From Flavobacteriaceae bacterium (GTDB lineage Bacteria; Bacteroidota; Bacteroidia; Flavobacteriales; Flavobacteriaceae), in NCBI GenBank assembly GCA_029268555.1, contig JAQWNN010000040.1, forward strand, positions 1-40,007: 40,007 bases of DNA. The letters run 5' to 3'. The notes under the pieces were generated by a model. It saw nothing but the letters and a program-made list of their open reading frames with translations. It ran no database searches and was not told the DNA's origin. Below, in pieces: positions 1-8,679 of this stretch. Every line of letters starts with the position of its first letter. Position 1 is the first letter of the stretch. A program made the translations under genes and the position numbers.

Positions 1-1910
1 CAATTCTGAGTAGACCATAAATTGGGTTTTAAAAAATCCAAAGCACTGAGTTGGTTTATTTTTGGTAAATTTTTATAGGGTATATTGTCTTGCCCTTTAT
101 TCATCAATGTTTGGTTTACTCCACCTATTAAACGAATCACATGATATATATATCTTCGATAAACAGCAATCAGTTCTTTATATAATTCCTGAAGATCATC
201 ATATGATTGACCCTCCGTGGTTGTCCATTCTTCTAAATTTTTAATAACTATTTTAAGATTTTTGATTCCATAAGCACTCGCTTTGGTGGGATCATCTCCA
301 ATATTTTCAGTTTGGCTGTTAGGATCATATCCATTATAACCAAACATATATATTGGATCCATACTTTTTTTATCAACCATTCTTCCCAAGGAAACTTTTT
401 CAGTTTCTGAAGTTTCTTGCGTATAATATCTATAACCCCATTCTATAGAATAATCATCATATGGCCCTAATTGACGCACAAATCGAATATTTTTATCCCC
501 TGGTTGGGCGATGTAATTAAAACGAGCATAATCCATTATCGTAGTTGCAATTCCCATTTTTTGTGTGAAATTTCCTGAGCGTAGGGAGTCAACTGGATAT
601 GCTGAACTGGCTTTCATGTTATGTGGTAATCCCAAGGCATGTCCAATCTCATGTGAAATGACTCGTCGCATCATCTCACCAATTTCCTCTTCTGGAGTAT
701 TTAGAGTTCTGGCCTTGGGATTAGCTGCAGCAGTTTCAAGTAAATAACGGTTTCTGTAAGATCTCAAATGATTGTGATACCAAATTATATCACTTTCAAT
801 AATTTCACCGGTTCTGGGGTCTGAAACACTCGGACCTATTGCGTTTCTTGTAGTTGAGGCTACATAACGAACAGTTGAATAACGACTATCCTCTGGACTA
901 AAATCAGGATCTTCACTTTTCGATGGAGGATCTTTAGCTATGATTGCATTTTTAAATCCAGCTTTTTCGAAAGCAGTATTCCAGTCTTCAATTCCTTTTT
1001 TAAAATAAGGGCGCCATTTTAGTGGTGTTGCAGGATCTAGATAATAAACTATTGGTTTGATTGGTTTAACCAACTCACCATTATTATATCTTTTGATATC
1101 CGAAGGAACTAAGCGCCATCTTCTGATTAAACGAACTTCATCTGATTTTAAAGCTTCTGAACTATAGTTGTATTGCTTTAGTGTAAACCAACCAACCCTT
1201 GGATCTTCATAACGAACCTGCATAGGTTTCTTCGGTAATAAAATAATAGAATGATTTATCTGAAAACTAAAGGTTCCAGTACTATTGCCTCTTGGTGGGC
1301 TTGAAGCATTATAGGTTAAGGTGTGAAGAATTTCAGTATTTTCCGGAAAACTCTTGACATTGTCAATAAAGCTTCGCTTTTGATCTAAACTGCTTAATCC
1401 AAATTTCTTCTTTAAACTTTTTCTAATAACATTAAAGCTTGGTGCATCAGAGTTAAAATAATTACTTACCTTAAAAAGGTACCTATCTGATTCTTTATTT
1501 TCAATATTAAAAGCACCTAGAATAGGAGGGAAGTTATTTTTTTCAACACTTAGGCTTATGGGATCAGATGTTTTTGCTGTATTAATAAATGAGTGCTGGG
1601 TAAGTAATATACGATCTCTTTTTTTTGAAAAACGCACCATGAGTTGGCTTGACTTTGAGCCTGCATTTGTATATGCGTTATAATTGGCTGGGAGTTGGGC
1701 ATAACGGGTTATCATCAAAAGATCCTTTCCTAGTAGACTATCATGAAGTTCAAAATAAAGTTCATCACCTTTAATATGGGTTGTAAAGAGACCTTTGTCA
1801 GTATTAAAATCTGTAATGATTGAGTCTAACGACTTTTTTGATTGACCGAAGAGAAAAGTCGATGTAATTAATAAAGAAAGAAATAAGATGTAATTAAATA
1901 TTTTAAACAT
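1..1910 (-). CDS. Secreted zinc-dependent metalloprotease (DUF5117/DUF4953 type), 3' part outside window
   Basis: My reverse translation from the ATG at 1910 is open to the window edge (636 codons), so the C-terminus is missing. A hydrophobic N-terminus (MFKIFNYILFLSLLITSTF, then LFGQS) looks like a signal peptide, so the product is probably exported. The zinc site is the extended metzincin-like motif HEIGHALGLPH at residues 420-430: His420, His424 and His430 as ligands and Glu421 as catalytic base. A downstream IMDYARFNY stretch resembles the Met-turn region. Long Bacteroidota zinc metalloproteases of this class are usually over 800 residues, which agrees with the gene continuing off the window. 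The substrate is unknown; nutrient acquisition from extracellular protein is an inference. It is transcribed in the same direction as the GNAT gene upstream, 54 bp away. Confidence 0.85.
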   Translation of the reverse strand, partial: MFKIFNYILFLSLLITSTFLFGQSKKSLDSIITDFNTDKGLFTTHIKGDELYFELHDSLLGKDLLMITRYAQLPANYNAYTNAGSKSSQLMVRFSKKRDRILLTQHSFINTAKTSDPISLSVEKNNFPPILGAFNIENKESDRYLFKVSNYFNSDAPSFNVIRKSLKKKFGLSSLDQKRSFIDNVKSFPENTEILHTLTYNASSPPRGNSTGTFSFQINHSIILLPKKPMQVRYEDPRVGWFTLKQYNYSSEALKSDEVRLIRRWRLVPSDIKRYNNGELVKPIKPIVYYLDPATPLKWRPYFKKGIEDWNTAFEKAGFKNAIIAKDPPSKSEDPDFSPEDSRYSTVRYVASTTRNAIGPSVSDPRTGEIIESDIIWYHNHLRSYRNRYLLETAAANPKARTLNTPEEEIGEMMRRVISHEIGHALGLPHNMKASSAYPVDSLRSGNFTQKMGIATTIMDYARFNYIAQPGDKNIRFVRQLGPYDDYSIEWGYRYYTQETSETEKVSLGRMVDKKSMDPIYMFGYNGYDPNSQTENIGDDPTKASAYGIKNLKIVIKNLEEWTTTEGQSYDDLQELYKELIAVYRRYIYHVIRLIGGVNQTLMNKGQDNIPYKNLPKINQLSALDFLKPNLWSTQN

Positions 1911-1964
1911 AATAGTTTTTTAACAATATCGTAAAAATATTTTTCGGTAGGAGATTGATGATTT

Positions 1965-2420
1965 TTAAATTACATCTAGAAAGTATCGTTCTTTGGATTT
2001 TGAATGTCCACCAGTCCGATTGTAAAATTTTATTGCTCGGGTATTAAAATTTGGAGTTTGCCATTGAATTTCTTTAATATCTAATTTTTTTGATTCCTCT
2101 TTAATGCGATCAAAAAGTAGCTGTCCTATACCAAATCCTCGAAAAGAATCAATTAAGTAAAGACAGTCCATATAAATGTAATTACAAGCATCCCAGGTTG
2201 AAAATTGGATCATATATGATGCATATCCTACAATTTTTTTCTTTTTCATTGCAACTAAACAAAACAATGCGGGGTTTTCTTTAAATAAAAATTGCCTGAG
2301 TTTTTCTTCCTTCCCTTTTGAGTCAAAAGGGACACGCTCATATTCAGAATGAAGCCCACAGAGTGGGATAAGTTGATCTACATTATTTTCTTTTATAAAA
2401 TCAATTGAAATGGTCTCCAT
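1965..2420 (-). CDS. GNAT family N-acetyltransferase
   Basis: This 151-residue protein has the GNAT fold signature. The acetyl-CoA pyrophosphate-binding loop appears as RGFGIGQLLFDRI (R-x-x-G-x-G pattern) around residues 94-106, preceded by the beta4 strand YIYMDCLYL and followed by the typical C-terminal NTRAIKFYNRTGG segment (Asn-x-x-Ala-x-x-x-Tyr). The length is normal for a single-domain acetyltransferase. The acceptor (a small amine, an amino acid or a protein N-terminus) cannot be told from sequence. It is the last gene of a cupin-SDR-GNAT set, 7 bp after the SDR gene, so co-transcription is likely and the substrate may be the small molecule handled by its neighbours; that link is inference. 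Confidence 0.85.
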   Translation of the reverse strand: METISIDFIKENNVDQLIPLCGLHSEYERVPFDSKGKEEKLRQFLFKENPALFCLVAMKKKKIVGYASYMIQFSTWDACNYIYMDCLYLIDSFRGFGIGQLLFDRIKEESKKLDIKEIQWQTPNFNTRAIKFYNRTGGHSKSKERYFLDVI

Positions 2421-2427
2421 AAATTAT

Positions 2428-3213
2428 TTAAAATGATTTGAGTAGCCCACCGTCTATAGGAATATTAGTCCCTGTAATATAACTAGCTTGCTCTGAAGCT
2501 AAAAAACAAACTAGATTAGCGTATTCTTCAGGACGGCCAATTCGTTTAGCCGGGATACCAGAGATCATATTTGAACGCACCTCACTTTCAGAAATTCCCA
2601 TTTTTTTTGCTTTTTGAGCATTAATTTGGGCAATACGCTCAGTATCAAAATAACCTGTTAATGTATTATTAATGGTAATATTATTTGGAGCTATTTCTAC
2701 GGATAGGCTTTTTGCCCAAGTCACTAAAGCGGCTCGTAAACTATTTGATAACGCTAGATAGGTTAAGGGTTCTCGAACCGATATTGATGATACGTTCACA
2801 ATACGCCCCCATTTTTGTTTTTGCATATGAGGTAGTGCAAGGCTAGTAGTAAATACTGCACATTTAAATAGTAAATCAAAGGCACTTTGATAGTCGTCGA
2901 TACTTTTTTCAAGAGCACCCCCTGAACTCGGACCTTGGGTATTATTAATTAATATATCTATGGCATTAAGTTTAAAATACTGATCTATTTTTGATTGAAA
3001 ATCATTAAAATCTGTAAAATTAACAACCAAATATTGATGTTTTTGACCTGAATTAGTGTCCAATTCATTTACAACTTTTTCCAATATAATTTCACTTCGT
3101 GCCATAACAGTTACATTAGCTCCTGAAGCTGCTAATTGAATTGCTACTGCTCGACCTATTCCCTTACTACTTCCTCCTACCAGAGCATTTTTTCCATTTA
3201 AATTAATTTGCAT
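2428..3213 (-). CDS. SDR family oxidoreductase, FabG-like with altered active site
   Basis: A 261-residue classical-length short-chain dehydrogenase. The dinucleotide-binding motif GGSSKGIG lies near residues 13-20, an NNTQGP segment stands where NNAG is usual, the catalytic-Ser region is NVSSIS, and the C-terminus has the FabG-like pattern ITGTNIPIDGG. The active-site region reads YLALSNSLRAAL, so the Lys of the YxxxK motif is replaced by Ser. A subgroup of beta-ketoacyl-ACP-reductase-like SDRs is known to have imperfect catalytic tetrads, and this fits it. It may use another general acid arrangement or not be a standard reductase. The start is 3 bp after the upstream cupin gene, and the pair is probably one transcription unit. 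A FabG role in fatty acid synthesis is unlikely given the context. Confidence 0.85.
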   Translation of the reverse strand: MQINLNGKNALVGGSSKGIGRAVAIQLAASGANVTVMARSEIILEKVVNELDTNSGQKHQYLVVNFTDFNDFQSKIDQYFKLNAIDILINNTQGPSSGGALEKSIDDYQSAFDLLFKCAVFTTSLALPHMQKQKWGRIVNVSSISVREPLTYLALSNSLRAALVTWAKSLSVEIAPNNITINNTLTGYFDTERIAQINAQKAKKMGISESEVRSNMISGIPAKRIGRPEEYANLVCFLASEQASYITGTNIPIDGGLLKSF

Positions 3214-3216
3214 AGT

Positions 3217-3528
3217 CTATCGATATTCTTCTCTAACTGGACTAAATACATCCATTAATCTACATGGGGTTAATGCTTTTCCCGAGTGAGGCTCATTAGA
3301 GGGTATAGAAACTATATCTCCAGCAGTATACAAATTAGTTTCACCAAAGAGAGTGAATTCAAATTCACCATCCATGATATACATCATTTGCTCATGATGA
3401 TGATGATGTTTTGGAACCGTTGCCCCTTGTTCAATATTCCAAAAAGCCCACGTAATTTTCTGGCCGTGGATCATTTTTCCATGACATCCAGGCATAATTT
3501 CTTTACTTTCTGTATTTTTTAGATTCAT
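3217..3528 (-). CDS. Small cupin-domain protein
   Basis: A 103-residue single-domain cupin. Cupin motif 1 is seen as GATVPK followed by five consecutive His, then EQMMYIMDGEFEF; motif 2 is seen around AGDIVSIPSNEPHSG. The metal-binding His/His/Glu set and the distal His are all present, so a mononuclear metal (Fe, Mn, Ni or Zn) is expected. The run of five His is longer than a normal HxH motif. It sits 3 bp upstream of an SDR gene and downstream of a PhyH-type dioxygenase. Cupins of this size include isomerases, dioxygenases and sugar-binding sensors; I cannot choose among them. Confidence 0.83.
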   Translation of the reverse strand: MNLKNTESKEIMPGCHGKMIHGQKITWAFWNIEQGATVPKHHHHHEQMMYIMDGEFEFTLFGETNLYTAGDIVSIPSNEPHSGKALTPCRLMDVFSPVREEYR

Positions 3529-3631
3529 AGGAGATTTTTATCTAAAATACAACAAACGAATTTATTTATTTTAAAATCATTTATCATTAGGAGTCAATTT
3601 TGATAATACAAAAAAAGTTGGCTCATAATAA

Positions 3632-4444
3632 TTAGTATTCAAATAAAATCGGATTTATAGCTGAATTGACCTCACTACCAATTTTTACCCCAGGACACCA
3701 TGTTTCCCAATCGTTTTGTTGACCCTCGTTTTCGGGTGCTTTAAGAGTTATATTTTTATCCATATAAATAATAGTCATTACTTTACGTATTTCATCTGTT
3801 TCATTCTTACCTGCTCGGTGAAAAACCCAACCAGAATGAAAACTAATCTCACCCAAGTCAAATGATTCAATTATATGAGGAAAATCATTGATCTTTAAAT
3901 TCTTTTGAATTAACTGTTCACTTCTTTCGCTGATAGAAAGTTCACGTCCAGTTAAAACTTCTTGGCTACCTGCGCTAAATTCCAAAGGCCCCATTTCTAA
4001 GGATGTGGCCTGTAAAGGTATCCATGCAGTTATGGTTTTTGAAGATGATAAAGGCCAATAGTATTGATCAGCATGCCATGGTGTAATACCTCCTCCAGCT
4101 TCTTTAAATAAGGCTTGATCGTGATATAATCTTACACCATCAACCTCCATTAAATCTGTAGCCAATTGAGCTAAACGTTTATTAAAAATTAGGTTTTTGA
4201 TTTTCTCATCTTCCCGCCATAGATTGAAGAGTTGTAAAAAAGCTTTTTCGTAGGTATTTCTTTGCTCAAGTGGTGTAGATTGTTGATTTATTTCCTCTAC
4301 TTTAATCGAAACTATTTCATTGAAATAATTCAAGGTTTCTTCATCTAGTACATGTTTTAATTTAATAAAGGCATGTTTTTTATAAAAGTCAATTTGGTCT
4401 TTACTTAATTTATAAGGCTGATTTAAAATAGAAAAATCCATCAT
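3632..4444 (-). CDS. Phytanoyl-CoA dioxygenase (PhyH) family protein
   Basis: A 270-residue protein of the Fe(II)/2-oxoglutarate-dependent PhyH family. The iron-binding HxD motif is in PWHADQYYWPL (His124 and Asp126 from the first Met). The distal iron-ligand His lies in FHSGWVFHRAGKN, and the 2-oxoglutarate-binding Arg is probably that of EIRKVMTIIYM. Bacterial members hydroxylate varied small molecules (ectoine, amino acid derivatives, phosphonates, halogenation substrates), so the substrate is open. Two Met codons occur in tandem (4444 and 4441); either may start the protein. It lies 103 bp upstream of the cupin-SDR-GNAT genes on the same strand and may belong to the same pathway (inference). 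Confidence 0.85.
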   Translation of the reverse strand: MMDFSILNQPYKLSKDQIDFYKKHAFIKLKHVLDEETLNYFNEIVSIKVEEINQQSTPLEQRNTYEKAFLQLFNLWREDEKIKNLIFNKRLAQLATDLMEVDGVRLYHDQALFKEAGGGITPWHADQYYWPLSSSKTITAWIPLQATSLEMGPLEFSAGSQEVLTGRELSISERSEQLIQKNLKINDFPHIIESFDLGEISFHSGWVFHRAGKNETDEIRKVMTIIYMDKNITLKAPENEGQQNDWETWCPGVKIGSEVNSAINPILFEY

Positions 4445-4524
4445 TTATAGTATTAAACTATTTTAAAGATATGAAGAGTTTGGGTAAATACGTAAAGCTG
4501 GAGTAATTAAGAGAAAGTTTGGGT

Positions 4525-5913
4525 TTATAGATGGATTACCTCATCATAAGCATCCGCTACCGCTTCCATAACAGCCTCACTCATTGTTGGATGGGGGTGA
4601 ACAGCTTTAAGAACTTCATGTCCGGTAGTTTCTAACTTACGTCCTAAAACAGCTTCTGCAATCATGTCAGTAACTCCTGTTCCGATCATATGACAACCTA
4701 ACCATTCGCCGTATTTGGCATCAAAAATAACTTTGACAAAACCTTCCGAGTTTCCACCTGCCTGTGCTTTACCCGAGGCTGAAAATGGAAATTTACCCAC
4801 TTTGATATCAAATCCCTTTTCTTTAGCTTGGGTTTCAGTGAGCCCAACCGAAGCTATTTCTGGAGAACAATATGTACAACCTGGAACATTGTTGTAATCT
4901 AGTGGTTCTACATGTTCTCCTGCAATTTTTTCAACACATAAGATTCCTTCTGCTGAGGCAACATGGGCCAATGCCTGGCCCTGGGTAACATCTCCAATCG
5001 CATAATAACCAGGCAGATTAGTTTGGTAAAAGTCATTAACTAAAATTTTATCTCGGTCGACTGCTATACCTACATCTTCTAAGCCAATATTTTCAATATT
5101 GGCTTTAATCCCTATGGCTGAAAGCACTATATCCGCTGAGATACTCTCATCACCTTTCGAAGTTTTTACCGTAGCTTTAACACCTTTACCTTTGCTATCA
5201 ACCCCTGTTACTTCTGCACCTGTCATAATTTTAATTCCACTCTTTTTAAATGAGCGTTCCAGTTGTTTAGAAACTTCTTCATCTTCTACTGGGAGAATTC
5301 GGTCTAGATATTCTATTATTGTTACTTCAGTACCCATTGAGTTGTAAAAATAGGCAAACTCAATCCCAATTGCTCCTGAGCCAACAACAATTAGTTTTTT
5401 AGGTTGCTTGGGAAGTGTCATAGCTTCTCTATAGCCTATAACTTTTTCACCATCTTGCTTTAGACTACCAATCTCGCGAGAACGAGCTCCAGTAGCTATA
5501 ATAATATTTTTAGCTTGGTACTCTACAGTTTTTTCCCCTTTAGTTACTGCTATTTTTTTTCCAGTAAAAATCTTCCCGTGCCCTTCAATTACATCGATCT
5601 TATTTTTTTTCATTAAAAACTGAACCCCCTTACTCATACCATTAGCTACATTTCTACTTCGGTTCACGACTGCATTAAAATCTTTATCATATTCTTTTAT
5701 ACTTAGACCGTAATCTTCAGCATGTTTTAAATATTCAAATACTTGAGCAGATTTTAAAAGGGCTTTGGTAGGAATACATCCCCAATTTAAACAAACACCT
5801 CCAAGGCTTTCTTTTTCAACGATGGCTGTTTTTAAACCAAGTTGAGAAGCACGAATTGCAGTTACATAACCTCCTGGTCCACTTCCTAAAATTATGATAT
5901 CATATGTAGTCAT
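4525..5913 (-). CDS. lpdA: Dihydrolipoyl dehydrogenase
   Basis: The 462-residue product is the E3 component that reoxidises dihydrolipoamide with NAD+ in pyruvate and 2-oxoglutarate dehydrogenase complexes and the glycine cleavage system. The FAD motif GSGPGGY is at the N-terminus, the redox disulfide is in GGVCLNWGCIP (two Cys five apart), the NAD-binding motif is GSGAIGIEFAYF mid-protein, a second FAD motif is in GYYAIGDV, and the catalytic His-Glu region is HPHPTMSEAVMEA at the C-terminus. Length and motifs are complete. It is not next to E1/E2 genes, so it probably serves several complexes, including glycine cleavage with GcvT encoded at 29418-30503. It starts about 50 bp downstream of the broken msrB. 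Confidence 0.97.
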   Translation of the reverse strand: MTTYDIIILGSGPGGYVTAIRASQLGLKTAIVEKESLGGVCLNWGCIPTKALLKSAQVFEYLKHAEDYGLSIKEYDKDFNAVVNRSRNVANGMSKGVQFLMKKNKIDVIEGHGKIFTGKKIAVTKGEKTVEYQAKNIIIATGARSREIGSLKQDGEKVIGYREAMTLPKQPKKLIVVGSGAIGIEFAYFYNSMGTEVTIIEYLDRILPVEDEEVSKQLERSFKKSGIKIMTGAEVTGVDSKGKGVKATVKTSKGDESISADIVLSAIGIKANIENIGLEDVGIAVDRDKILVNDFYQTNLPGYYAIGDVTQGQALAHVASAEGILCVEKIAGEHVEPLDYNNVPGCTYCSPEIASVGLTETQAKEKGFDIKVGKFPFSASGKAQAGGNSEGFVKVIFDAKYGEWLGCHMIGTGVTDMIAEAVLGRKLETTGHEVLKAVHPHPTMSEAVMEAVADAYDEVIHL

Positions 5914-5962
5914 GAAAAGCTCTTTAAATTCACTGTAAAGTTACAAAACTGAGGGCAATATT

Positions 5963-6372
5963 TTATTTTTCCTTAGGTTGAAAATTTATACTGGCAGAAT
6001 TTACACAATAACGTTCTCCTGTTGCTGTTGGTCCATCTTGGAAGACATGTCCTTGATGTCACCACAATTTGAGCATACAATTTCCGTTCGTAACATATCG
6101 TGGGTTGTGTCTCTGATAAATTCCAAAGCACCCTTGATTGACGCATCATAACTTGGCCATCCACAGCTACTATCAAATTTACTTGAAGAGTCATAAAGCG
6201 ATGCACCACAACCTCTACATTTATAGGTTCCTTCTTCAAAATGGTCATTGTACTTTCCTGTAAAGGGATATTCCGTTCCCTTTTTTCTTAAAATTTGGAA
6301 AGAATTAGAATCGAGTTTTGTTTTCCATTCCTCCTCACTTTTTTGAACAGGATAAATTTTATGGTTTTTCAT
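5963..6372 (-). pseudogene. msrB: Peptide methionine (R)-S-oxide reductase, frameshifted, catalytic Cys out of frame
   Basis: The first 104 or so residues are a good MsrB: the Zn-binding pairs CRGC and CSNC are present, with the family segment CGWPSYDASIKGALEF. After CSNCG the frame is lost and the ORF ends at 6001. Restoring one G near 6058-6061 (GGTGACATC to GGTGGACATC) gives [19 protein letters not shown], then [14 protein letters not shown], ending at a TAA at 5963. The lost part contains the catalytic Cys (RYCVNS), so the protein as written cannot reduce methionine sulfoxide by the known mechanism. This is either a real one-base deletion or a sequencing error. The gene overlaps the 3' end of the intact upstream msrB by 14 bp, and redundancy could tolerate its loss. 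Confidence 0.85.
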
Positions 6373-6856
6373 CAGTTGGAATAAAGTTTAGAGCAGCAGA
6401 ATTGATACAATGTCTCATCCCAGTAGTTTCTCTTGGGCCATCATTAAATGCATGTCCAAGATGTCCACCACATTTATTGCATTTGAGTTCGGTTCGTGGA
6501 TATCCAATTTTATAGTCAACATCGTATTCTAAATTAGCGTCTATACCACGATCAAAAGATGGCCAACCACTTTTAGAATCGTACTTGTTTTTGGATTCAT
6601 AAAGTGGAACTTGACAACCAGCGCAGACATAGGTCCCAGTTTTTTTATTATTATTCAATGGACCAGAAAAGGCACGCTCTGTTCCAGCCTTTCTTAAAAC
6701 ATAGTATGCCATTTGAGGTAATTCTGACTTCCACTCTGAATCAGTTTTATCGATGGCATATATCTTATTATTTTTTATTTCAGCTTCTTGTGAAATTCCT
6801 TTACATCCCATGAGTATTAGAAAGAAAAAGAGGGTAATATAAATATTAATTTTCAT
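6359..6856 (-). CDS. msrB: Peptide methionine (R)-S-oxide reductase, lipoprotein form
   Basis: A 165-residue MsrB that reduces the R-epimer of methionine sulfoxide in proteins. The N-terminus has a lysine, a hydrophobic stretch and a lipobox-like LMGC with Cys at residue 18, so it is probably an envelope lipoprotein that repairs periplasmic or membrane proteins. The Zn ligands are CAGC and CNKC, the family motif GGHLGHAFNDGP is intact, and the catalytic Cys is in RHCINSAALNF. Length is standard once the signal is removed. Its 3' end overlaps the second msrB by 14 bp, suggesting a tandem envelope/cytoplasm pair in one transcript. No msrA is seen in the window. Confidence 0.93.
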   Translation of the reverse strand: MKINIYITLFFFLILMGCKGISQEAEIKNNKIYAIDKTDSEWKSELPQMAYYVLRKAGTERAFSGPLNNNKKTGTYVCAGCQVPLYESKNKYDSKSGWPSFDRGIDANLEYDVDYKIGYPRTELKCNKCGGHLGHAFNDGPRETTGMRHCINSAALNFIPTDEKP

Positions 6857-7068
6857 CGCTTTTTTTGCAAAGCTAAATAAACTTTTGATTAAGTTAAAAT
6901 TTGAACTTCAAGCTAATCGTTATAAAATTTTTAGAATACTCGTCCACTAATTATAAAATCAATTTAATTAAATGATATTTTAAAAGAATTAAAGGGATTA
7001 AAAAACAATCACAGTTGAATCATATTTATCATTTTGATTTTATTACATTGGTCAGCTAAAATTATTCA

Positions 7069-8391
7069 ATGCTATCATCGAAGGTACCTCTCGAGAAAGG
7101 AAGTAAAAAATTGATTAATGCCTGGGCATTTTACGATTGGGCGAATTCAGTTTATTCATTAGTAATTTCCTCTGCTATTTTCCCACTTTACTTTGGTGCA
7201 TTATTTACTGATATAAATACCATCTCATTTTTTAATTACGACATTAAAAATACAGCTGTTATTAGTTTTGTTACCGCCTTTGCATTCATAATTGTTGCTT
7301 TTATATCACCATTGTTATCGGGTATTGCAGATTATATTGGCGATAAAAAAAAGTTCATGAAAATTTTTGTTTATATGGGATCCTTATCCTGCATTGGTTT
7401 GTATTTTTTTGAACTAGAAACCATTTATATGGGTTTGTTTTTTTATTTCTTAGCTATGGTGGGTATTTGGGCTAGTTTAGTCTTTTATAATTCTTATCTC
7501 CCAGACATTGCTTATCCAGATCAACAAGATCGGGCGAGTGCACGTGGATTCTCCATGGGTTATATTGGGAGTGTTTTACTTTTGTTATTTAACCTAGCTA
7601 TGGTAATGCAGCCTGAATGGTTTGGGATCAGTGGTGAACCTCAAGAAGCTTCTATGAAAGCTATGCGTTACTCATTTATTTCGGTAGGAATTTGGTGGTC
7701 ATTATTTAGTCAATATTCTTTTTACTACCTCCCTAAAGGAAATAATCGAATCAAAGTGACTAAGGATATTTTTTGGAATGGTTTTAAAGAGCTTAAACTA
7801 GTTTGGAAACAGTTGAAAAATAATTTAGGTTTAAGACGTTTTTTACCTGCTTTTTTTTCATATAGTATGGCTCTACAAACAGTTCTTTTAGTTGCTGCAT
7901 ATTATGGAGAAGAAGAAATAGCTTGGGCAAGTTCCAGTGAAAAAACTATAGGGCTTATTGTTAGTATTTTACTTATTCAAATCGTTGCTATTTTTGGAGC
8001 GATATTAACTGCTCGAGCATCAGAGCGTTTTGGTAATATTATAGTTTTAGTTGTAATCAATGGAATTTGGGCTGTACTTTGCGTGATTGCTTATTACACT
8101 AGAACACCTATGCAATTTTATATTGTAGCTGGGTTTGTTGGTATGGTTATGGGAGGTTTACAATCTCTTTCCAGGTCGACATATTCCAAGTTGATACCTG
8201 AAACTCAAGACACAACTTCTTTTTTTAGTTTTTACGCTGTTGCAGAAAAAATTGCAATTGTAATTGGAATGTTATGTTTTGGTTTGATTGATCATTTTTC
8301 AGGAAGTATGCGTAATGGCATATTATTTTTTATTTTGTTTTTTATCTTGGGCGGTGTTATGCTGTTGCGTATTCCATTTAAACGAACATAA
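7069..8391 (+). CDS. MFS transporter of the UMF1/Atg22-like family
   Basis: A 440-residue integral membrane protein with about twelve hydrophobic segments. The N-terminal signature NAWAFYDWANSVYSLVISSA is typical of the Atg22/UMF1 (vacuole effluxer-like) branch of the major facilitator superfamily, with the loop GIADYIGDKKKFM between early helices and GGLQSLSRSTYSKLIP in the later half. Eukaryotic Atg22 exports amino acids from the vacuole; bacterial substrates are not established, so function is left general. The gene is flanked by 212 bp upstream and 288 bp downstream without other genes and appears monocistronic. Confidence 0.9.
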   Translation: MLSSKVPLEKGSKKLINAWAFYDWANSVYSLVISSAIFPLYFGALFTDINTISFFNYDIKNTAVISFVTAFAFIIVAFISPLLSGIADYIGDKKKFMKIFVYMGSLSCIGLYFFELETIYMGLFFYFLAMVGIWASLVFYNSYLPDIAYPDQQDRASARGFSMGYIGSVLLLLFNLAMVMQPEWFGISGEPQEASMKAMRYSFISVGIWWSLFSQYSFYYLPKGNNRIKVTKDIFWNGFKELKLVWKQLKNNLGLRRFLPAFFSYSMALQTVLLVAAYYGEEEIAWASSSEKTIGLIVSILLIQIVAIFGAILTARASERFGNIIVLVVINGIWAVLCVIAYYTRTPMQFYIVAGFVGMVMGGLQSLSRSTYSKLIPETQDTTSFFSFYAVAEKIAIVIGMLCFGLIDHFSGSMRNGILFFILFFILGGVMLLRIPFKRT

Positions 8392-8679
8392 TTTACGATT
8401 TCAAAGTCACCTAAACCTTAAGCTTTGAGTTCCTGTATTCTGATTTTATTTTAAAGATACTTCAGGGAACAATAAAATTTAATTTATGATAATTCAATTT
8501 ATATCTCATTAATTTATCTGAGTATTAAACTTAAAGATTGTTAGTTATGATCATTTTTTTGTGGCATAACTATTGACGATATTAGTGTTAAGTTATTTAA
8601 AAACAGACATCGTGATTAATTATTATTTATCTAAAGCGTTTTCTGATTAAAAAATGACAAGATGACTTAAAAAAACAAT
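8392..8679. other. Intergenic region upstream of lon, no gene seen
   Basis: The longest gene-free stretch of the window (288 bp, very A+T-rich). I see no plausible small ORF, no strong terminator hairpin after the transporter, no perfect TAnnTTTG element and no clear heat-shock operator. It presumably holds the lon promoter. Confidence 0.5.

Noticed and set aside
5973-6248. 91-residue ORF overlapping the second msrB
   Set aside because: It is in the third frame and has no MsrB similarity; the true continuation is the frame ending at 5963.
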